From contig DAOUJL010000039.1 of assembly GCA_034422735.1 (NCBI GenBank), positions 1 through 64,000 on the forward strand: DNA of 64,000 bases. The letters run 5' to 3'. Below, piece after piece: positions 59,230 to 64,000 of the stretch. A program made the position numbers and the translations under genes. Position 1 is the stretch's first letter. The number at the start of each line of letters is the position of its first letter. The notes under the pieces were generated by a model. It saw nothing but the letters and a program-made list of their open reading frames with translations, ran no database searches and was not told the origin of the DNA. Origin of the DNA: CATOSD01 sp034422735 (GTDB lineage Bacteria > Chloroflexota > Dehalococcoidia > Lucifugimonadales > CATOSD01).

Positions 59230-60567
59230 TCACCTGATAAAGCCTTCGTAGTTGCGCATGAGCAGTTGCGCCTCGAGTTGTCTCATCGTGTCCAACGCCA
59301 CGCCCACCATAATGAGCAGGCTGGTGCTGCTGAGCGTGAGCGCACGCACGTCCGTGGCCTGCGACACGAAGTAGGGCGCGATGGCCACGAACCCAAGGAA
59401 CAGCGCGCCGCCCCAGGTGATGCGCACGAGCACCCGGTTGAGATACTCCTGCGTCGGCCTGCCCGGACGAATGCCCGGAATGAACCCGCCGTTTCGTTGC
59501 AGGTTCTCCGCCAGGTTCTGCTGCTGGAAAATCACGAGCGTGTAGAAGAACGTGAAAATGACGACCAGAAAGAACACCGCGATCCAGTAGGGCAGATTCG
59601 TAGGGTCCAGCGTGTCGGACATGAAACGCGCGAAGCGCGATATGAAGTCATCGCTGAGCGGACTTCGGAAGTAGCTCGCGATAGTCGCCGGCAGGATGAT
59701 GATGGAGAAGGCGAAGATCAGCGGGATCATACCCGCGGAGTTCACCCGCAAAGGCAGGAACGTCGCGCCGCTCTGCCGCTGCATCCGGCCTCCCCTGAAC
59801 ACGCTCCGCCCGTACTGTACCGGCACTCGGCGCTGCGCCTCGTTGAACAGCACTATCAGGTAGATTATCGCGAGGCCGATCAGAGCCAGCAGCAGAAGCC
59901 CGGAGGCGTTGTCGCTGTCCAGGAAGCCCTGGCCGACTATCTGGGGGAACGTGGCGACGATACCGCCGAATATGATCAGCGAGATGCCGTTGCCCAGTCC
60001 GCGCTCTGTAATCAGCTCGCCCAGCCACACCAGGAACATGGTGCCCGCCACCATGGACGCGACCATGGCGAACGTGTGGATGTTAAGGCCGAAGTCCACT
60101 CCCGGCAGTACACCCGACTGCCTGAGAATAGTGAGCTGCCCCCACGCCTGCAAGAACGCGATCGGCACCGCCAGATAGTGCGTCATCTGGTTGAGCCGCT
60201 GGCGCCCGCTCTCGCCCTCCTGTGACAGCGCCTTGAGGCTCGGTATGACCGGCGTGAGTATCTGCATCACGATGGACGACGTGATGTAGGGGTAGACGCC
60301 CAGCGCGGCCACGCTCAGGTTGGCGAGCGCGCCGCCGCTGAACAGGTCGAGGAAGCCGAGCAGCGCCTGCTGCTCGAACGCCTGGGAGAGCGCCTGTGTA
60401 TCCACGCCGGGCACGGGCACGTGCGCGACGAACCTGAAGATGACCAGCATCCCCAGGGTGAAGAGGATCTTACCGCGAAGATCCGGAATCCGGATCGCGT
60501 CGATCATCGACTGGATGAGCTGGGGCCGGGAGCCCTGCTGGGCTCTCGCCGCCTGCGCCTGGCGCAT
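59230..60567 (-). CDS. secY: Protein translocase subunit SecY
   Basis: Ten TM helices of the Sec channel are clear. VPVPGVDTQAL and GGALANLSVAALGVYPYITSSIVMQIL (TM2) and FIPGIRPGRPTQEYLNRVL (before TM10) are typical. Start ATG 60567 overlaps the rplO stop (TAATG). 445 aa. Confidence 0.97.
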   Translation of the reverse strand: MRQAQAARAQQGSRPQLIQSMIDAIRIPDLRGKILFTLGMLVIFRFVAHVPVPGVDTQALSQAFEQQALLGFLDLFSGGALANLSVAALGVYPYITSSIVMQILTPVIPSLKALSQEGESGRQRLNQMTHYLAVPIAFLQAWGQLTILRQSGVLPGVDFGLNIHTFAMVASMVAGTMFLVWLGELITERGLGNGISLIIFGGIVATFPQIVGQGFLDSDNASGLLLLALIGLAIIYLIVLFNEAQRRVPVQYGRSVFRGGRMQRQSGATFLPLRVNSAGMIPLIFAFSIIILPATIASYFRSPLSDDFISRFARFMSDTLDPTNLPYWIAVFFLVVIFTFFYTLVIFQQQNLAENLQRNGGFIPGIRPGRPTQEYLNRVLVRITWGGALFLGFVAIAPYFVSQATDVRALTLSSTSLLIMVGVALDTMRQLEAQLLMRNYEGFIR

Positions 60568-61013
60568 TAGGCGATCTCCCTCACGCTGCCGCCCGCGGCC
60601 TCGATCTTGGCCTGTGCCGACTTCGAGAACCGGTGGGCCTCGACCTCCAGCGGGACGTCGAGTTCACCGCGACCGAGAATCTTCACCAGCTTGGCGTTCC
60701 TTCGGACCGCGCCGGTTTCGGCCAGCACGGCCGGGGTTATGTGCGTGCCGGCGGGGAAGTGCGCGAGGAAGTCCAGGTTCACCACGCTGTACTCCTTGCG
60801 GAATATGTTGGTGAACCCGCGCATCATCGGCAGCGACTTGATCAACGGGAGCTGTCCGCCCTCGAATCCGAGCCGGACGCCTCCGCCGCTGCGGGCCTTC
60901 TGGCCCTTCATGCCCTTGCCGGAGTAGCTGCCGTATCCGCTGCCGTCGCCGCGTCCCACGCGTCGGCGCTTTTTTCTCGCGCCTTTGGCCGCTTGTAGTT
61001 GATGCTGTTGCAT
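60567..61013 (-). CDS. rplO: Ribosomal protein uL15
   Basis: From ATG 61013, KRRRVGRGDGSGYGSYSGKGMKGQKARSGGG is diagnostic, followed by GFEGGQLPLIKSLPMMRGF. 148 aa. The frame continues upstream without a family match. Confidence 0.97.
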   Translation of the reverse strand: MQQHQLQAAKGARKKRRRVGRGDGSGYGSYSGKGMKGQKARSGGGVRLGFEGGQLPLIKSLPMMRGFTNIFRKEYSVVNLDFLAHFPAGTHITPAVLAETGAVRRNAKLVKILGRGELDVPLEVEAHRFSKSAQAKIEAAGGSVREIA

Positions 61014-61095
61014 ATTTGGACCTGACTCGTTGCCTTGAGATTGGGCGCCGAAACCGCACGTCCACTGCCGGCGCGATGCCGGCCGTCCGCGCCGT

Positions 61096-61293
61096 CTAGC
61101 CTTCGTCTTCGCCTTCCACAAGTTCTACCTCCACCAGGTGCCTCACCTTGTGAAGCATGCCCCTGATGGAGGGCGTGTCGTCGTGGACGACGGTGTGATG
61201 GAGACGCCGTAGGCCGAGGCTGTCGATAGTTCGGCGCTGCGTGCGATTGAAGCCTATGGCGCTCTTCTTCCAGGTGACTTTAACTCTGCCCAT
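61096..61293 (-). CDS. rpmD: Ribosomal protein uL30
   Basis: VKVTWKKSAIGFNRTQRRTIDSLGLRRLHHTV is the L30 core, followed by the acidic end VELVEGEDEG. 65 aa. ATG 61293; between rpsE and rplO as expected. Confidence 0.95.
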   Translation of the reverse strand: MGRVKVTWKKSAIGFNRTQRRTIDSLGLRRLHHTVVHDDTPSIRGMLHKVRHLVEVELVEGEDEG

Positions 61294-61313
61294 GTCTTGC
61301 GATTCCTGCGGTT

Positions 61314-61874
61314 CTAGCTCGTCTGCTGCCGCGGCTGGCGGCGCTGGTTGAGGATGCGCTGCTCGCGCTCCTGCACCGCCTGCACGAGCTGGCGGCGCTT
61401 GGCCAACTCCACCTCGGGGTCGCGCATCTGCTTGAGCGCCTCGAAGGTGGCCTTGACCACGTTTACGGGGTTGGTGCTCCGGCGCACCTTGGTGAGAATG
61501 TCCTTTACGCCGGCCAGCTCCACCACCGCTCTCACCGATCCTCCGGCTATGACGCCGGTGCCGGGCGAGGCGGGCTTGAGCATGACGACGGAGCCGCCGT
61601 ACTTGGAAACTATCTCGTGCGGAATGGTGTTGTCCTTTAGCGGCACGGTGATCATGTTCTTCTTGGCCGCCGCCGCGCCTTTGCGGACGGCGTCGGGAAC
61701 GGCAGTGGCCTTGCCCATCGCAATGCCCACCCGGCCCGCGCCGTCGCCCACGACGACCACCGCGTTGAAGCGCATGTTGCGTCCGCCCGCTACCACTTTG
61801 GCCACGCGGGATATCCGCACCACCTTTTCGGTAAGAGGCAGCTCTTCTGTCTGCATATCGGTTGCTTGTACCAT
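61314..61874 (-). CDS. rpsE: Ribosomal protein uS5
   Basis: VVRISRVAKVVAGGRNMRFNAVVVVGDGAGRVG and GGSVRAVVELAGVKDILTKVRRSTNPVNVVKAT are diagnostic. A Gln/Arg-rich C-terminal tail is present. GGAG precedes ATG 61874. 186 aa. Confidence 0.98.
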   Translation of the reverse strand: MVQATDMQTEELPLTEKVVRISRVAKVVAGGRNMRFNAVVVVGDGAGRVGIAMGKATAVPDAVRKGAAAAKKNMITVPLKDNTIPHEIVSKYGGSVVMLKPASPGTGVIAGGSVRAVVELAGVKDILTKVRRSTNPVNVVKATFEALKQMRDPEVELAKRRQLVQAVQEREQRILNQRRQPRQQTS

Positions 61875-61906
61875 GTTATCTCCGTGGCAGTGTCGGCGCG
61901 TCGCGC

Positions 61907-62275
61907 CTAGAAGGTCAGGCCGCCCTCTCTGGCGGCGTCCGCGAGGGCCTTCACCCTGCCATGATACTTGTACCCGCCGCGGTCGAACACGACGGACTGT
62001 ATGCCGTTGTTCCTGGCGCGCTCGGCCACCAGCGCGCCGACGCGCTTGGAGACCTCGGCCTTCTTCTGCCCGTTCCGGTCCGACCGAAGCTCGCTCTCGA
62101 GACTCGACGCCGCAGCGAGAGTCACGCCGCGCGTGTCGTCGATCACCTGGGCGTATATGTGGTGCAGGCTGCGGAACACGGACAGCCGGGGCCTTTCGGA
62201 GGTTCCGACCACCTTGCGGCGCACTCGCGCGTGCCGCGCGATCCGCCTCGCCTTGCCGTTGCGTGCGCGTGGCAT
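61907..62275 (-). CDS. rplR: Ribosomal protein uL18
   Basis: RPRLSVFRSLHHIYAQVIDDTRGVTLAAASS and GGYKYHGRVKALADAAREGGL are typical of L18. 122 aa from ATG 62275, 2 nt after rplF. Confidence 0.97.
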   Translation of the reverse strand: MPRARNGKARRIARHARVRRKVVGTSERPRLSVFRSLHHIYAQVIDDTRGVTLAAASSLESELRSDRNGQKKAEVSKRVGALVAERARNNGIQSVVFDRGGYKYHGRVKALADAAREGGLTF

Positions 62276-62277
62276 CC

Positions 62278-62820
62278 CTATGCCCTCCTGGCGCTCTTGC
62301 CGGGCTTGAGCCTCACCTGCTCGCCCAGATAGCGTATTCCCTTGCCGGTGTACACGTTGGGCGGCCTCACCTTGCGTATCTGCGCCGCCAACTGCCCCAC
62401 GGCCTGCTTGTCTATGCCGTGAACGTGAATGCGGTTGTTGCCTTCCACTTCCAGCGTTACGCCGTCGGGCGGCATCACGTCCACGGTGTGGCTCAGCATC
62501 ACGCTGAGCGTTATGCCGGGACCGTTCTGCTGGGTGCGGTAGCCCACGCCCACAAGCTCGAGCGACTTGGTGTAGCCGTCGGTGACGCCGGTGACCATGT
62601 TGGCCAGGAGACTGCGCGACAGGCCGTGCAGCGAGCGATGCTCGCGCGCGTCCGAAGCCCGCTCGACCACCACTTCGTCATCCCGCCGCGAAATGGAAAT
62701 CGCGGGGTTGAACGACTGGCTCAGCGTGCCGCGGGGTCCGCGCACGGTAACGTCGCCGCCCTCGATGTTCACCTGGACGCCGGCGGGAACGGTTACGGGT
62801 TGGTTGCCTATTCTGGACAC
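62278..62820 (-). CDS. rplF: Ribosomal protein uL6
   Basis: MSRIGNQPVTVPAGVQVNIEG and the C-terminal RKVRPPNVYTGKGIRYLGEQVRLKPGKSARR are diagnostic. The GTG start 62820 follows AGGGGG. 180 aa. Confidence 0.98.
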   Translation of the reverse strand: MSRIGNQPVTVPAGVQVNIEGGDVTVRGPRGTLSQSFNPAISISRRDDEVVVERASDAREHRSLHGLSRSLLANMVTGVTDGYTKSLELVGVGYRTQQNGPGITLSVMLSHTVDVMPPDGVTLEVEGNNRIHVHGIDKQAVGQLAAQIRKVRPPNVYTGKGIRYLGEQVRLKPGKSARRA

Positions 62821-62830
62821 GAACGCCCCC

Positions 62831-63232
62831 TTACCAAACGTAGCACAGCAACTCGCCGCCGAGCCCCTTGCGCCACGCGTCCCTGCCGGTCATGACCCCC
62901 TGGGACGTGGACATTATCGACACGCCCAGGCCGCCATAGTAGCGGGGAATCTCATTCTTCTTCACGTACACCCGAAGGCCCGGCTTGCTCACCCGCTTCA
63001 GCCCGGTGATGGCCGGCTCCTCCTTGCTGCGGTAATGCAGGAATATCCTGATGTTCGGCTGCGGGCCACCGCTCCGAATGATGTCGTAGGTGCGAATGAA
63101 GCCCTCGTCCTTGAGGATCTTCGCGAGCGACACCTTCATGTTGGACGCGGGCACCTGCACGGTCTCGTGCCTTACGGTTACCGCATTCCGAATTCTCGTC
63201 AACATGTCCGCTATAGCGTCTGTTACTGCCAT
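62831..63232 (-). CDS. rpsH: Ribosomal protein uS8
   Basis: TDAIADMLTRIRNAVTVRHETVQVPASNMKV and the C-terminal GLGVSIMSTSQGVMTGRDAWRKGLGGELLCYVW are typical. 133 aa. A repeat-containing gap separates it from rpsN. Confidence 0.98.
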   Translation of the reverse strand: MAVTDAIADMLTRIRNAVTVRHETVQVPASNMKVSLAKILKDEGFIRTYDIIRSGGPQPNIRIFLHYRSKEEPAITGLKRVSKPGLRVYVKKNEIPRYYGGLGVSIMSTSQGVMTGRDAWRKGLGGELLCYVW

Positions 63233-63268
63233 ACTCTTGCCCTATCTTAGAGTGCGTTTTTCCTATCT

Positions 63269-63353
63269 TCCTCCTCCCCCATGACGGGGGGGAGTTAGGT
63301 CAAGCGGTCCAGAAGTCCCTTCCCCCTCGCAGGGGGAAGGTTAGGATGGGGTG
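63269..63353. repeat. REP-like palindromes, copy J (two hairpins)
   Basis: A short hairpin CTCCCCC-ATGAC-GGGGGGAG (63269-63300) precedes the full element CCCTTCCCCCTCGCAGGGGGAAGG with TTAGGATGGGG tail (63313-63353). Both lie between rpsH and rpsN. Confidence 0.75.
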
Positions 63354-63371
63354 CTGCCTGCCATTACCCCT

Positions 63372-63557
63372 CTACCAGCTAGCCTTGCGCACGCCCGGAA
63401 GAAGGCCGTTCAAGGCCATTTCCCTGAAACAGATGCGACACAGCCCGAAGTGGCGTATGTAGGCCCGTGGCCTGCCGCACTTGTTGCAGCGGTTCCTGTA
63501 CCTCACCTTGAACGGCTGAGGCCTCTTCCATCTGGCTACCTTGGATACCTTCGCCAA
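63372..63557 (-). CDS. rpsN: Ribosomal protein uS14, zinc form (type Z)
   Basis: Two CxxC pairs, CNKC and CRIC, mark the zinc-binding form. YRNRCNKCGRPRAYIRHFGLCRICFREMA and the C-terminal KASW are typical. TTG 63557 has AAGGTGAG at 5 nt. 61 aa. Confidence 0.97.
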   Translation of the reverse strand: MAKVSKVARWKRPQPFKVRYRNRCNKCGRPRAYIRHFGLCRICFREMALNGLLPGVRKASW

Positions 63558-63609
63558 AAGAACTCACCTTGCGCCCCGGCCGGGGCGTTGGAATAATGCG
63601 CTGTCGCGG

Positions 63610-64000
63610 CTAGAAGGCGCGCGCGGCGTCTCTACCCCTCGTAAACGGCATGCCCAGTAGCTCGAGCAGGCGCAACCCCTCGCGATCAGTGGGCGCCGTC
63701 GTCACTATCACCACCTGCAAGCCCCGGATGCGGTCGATAGAGTTGTACTCGATCTCGGGGAAGATCACCTGCTCGCGGATTCCCAGCGAGAAGTTGCCCC
63801 TGCCGTCGAACGCCTCACGCGACACGCCCTGGAAGTCCCGGATTCTGGGCAGCGCGGAACTGACGAGCCGGTCATAGAACTCGTACATGCGCCGTCCCCG
63901 CAGCGTCACGCTCAGGCCGATGGGCATGCCTTCGCGGATCTTGAATCCCGCGACCGACTTCCTGGCCCGCGTGGTAACCGGGCGCTGACCCGAGATAAGC
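63610..64000 (-). CDS. rplE: Ribosomal protein uL5 (5' end beyond window)
   Basis: The frame is open to the right edge. SVAGFKIREGMPIGLSVTLRG, FYDRLVSSALPRIRDFQGV and the C-terminal VIVTTAPTDREGLRLLELLGMPF match L5. About 130 C-terminal residues are inside the window. The start lies outside. Confidence 0.96.
   Translation of the reverse strand, partial: LISGQRPVTTRARKSVAGFKIREGMPIGLSVTLRGRRMYEFYDRLVSSALPRIRDFQGVSREAFDGRGNFSLGIREQVIFPEIEYNSIDRIRGLQVVIVTTAPTDREGLRLLELLGMPFTRGRDAARAF

Overview
The window reads as GC-rich chromosome of a Chloroflexota bacterium, most likely from the SAR202/Dehalococcoidia side. That placement is inference. It rests on a complete alternative complex III operon, lipoproteins with Pro-Thr linkers and Ala-Thr-Val-Glu repeats, frequent TTG/GTG starts behind good Shine-Dalgarno sequences, a FAD-dependent thymidylate synthase, and SAR202-like accessory enzymes (NHL-repeat lyase, CocE/NonD hydrolase). 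There is no rRNA gene. One tRNA gene (Phe, GAA) is present. No transposase, integrase or CRISPR array was found.

Layout. 1-2570 is a minus-strand run of small accessory genes that ends 17 bp from the 3' end of tRNA-Phe (2587-2659). It includes zinc-ribbon mini-proteins, an HTH-like protein, a DUF4145 protein and unknowns, many joined by ATGA overlaps. It looks like the end of an integrated element. 3451-8755 encodes pyruvate dehydrogenase (E3, E1alpha, E1beta, E2), with palindromic repeats between the genes. 8882-16686 holds thyX, a rhodanese-type sulfurtransferase, an epimerase, an LppX/LprG-like lipoprotein paired with a 14-TM MFS exporter, a surface protein and a second MFS carrier. 16825-26436 carries sir2, recF, ligA, a cysteine synthase, a large trypsin-like lipoprotein and gyrB. 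27098-33623 carries a divergent plsY, an ABC/GldG-type export module and groEL. 34417-43305 is mixed: an NHL lyase-like protein, hicAB, a ribokinase-family kinase and a HAD phosphatase, an orphan DUF433 protein, pyrD, a CMD-family protein, a CocE/NonD hydrolase and a NYN/OST-HTH protein.

43505-51587 is the alternative complex III operon behind a strong promoter. It encodes a small membrane protein, pentaheme ActA, ActB split into two genes, ActC, a second NrfD-type subunit, ActD and a monoheme lipoprotein ActE. No cytochrome oxidase gene follows in the window. From 51654 to the right edge, a minus-strand block encodes ribosomal proteins with secY, adk, map, rpoA and truA (spc/alpha operon order, then rplM-rpsI), ending in a J-domain membrane protein. 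infA is missing from its usual place between map and rpmJ.

Central carbon metabolism (PDH), respiration (ACIII) and the translation core are ordinary aerobic-heterotroph functions. The parts most worth a second look are the tRNA-anchored mini-gene cluster with an in-frame amber codon, a degenerate inverted repeat pair about 31 kb apart, the LprG-like/MFS pair, and the repeat-rich trypsin-like lipoprotein.
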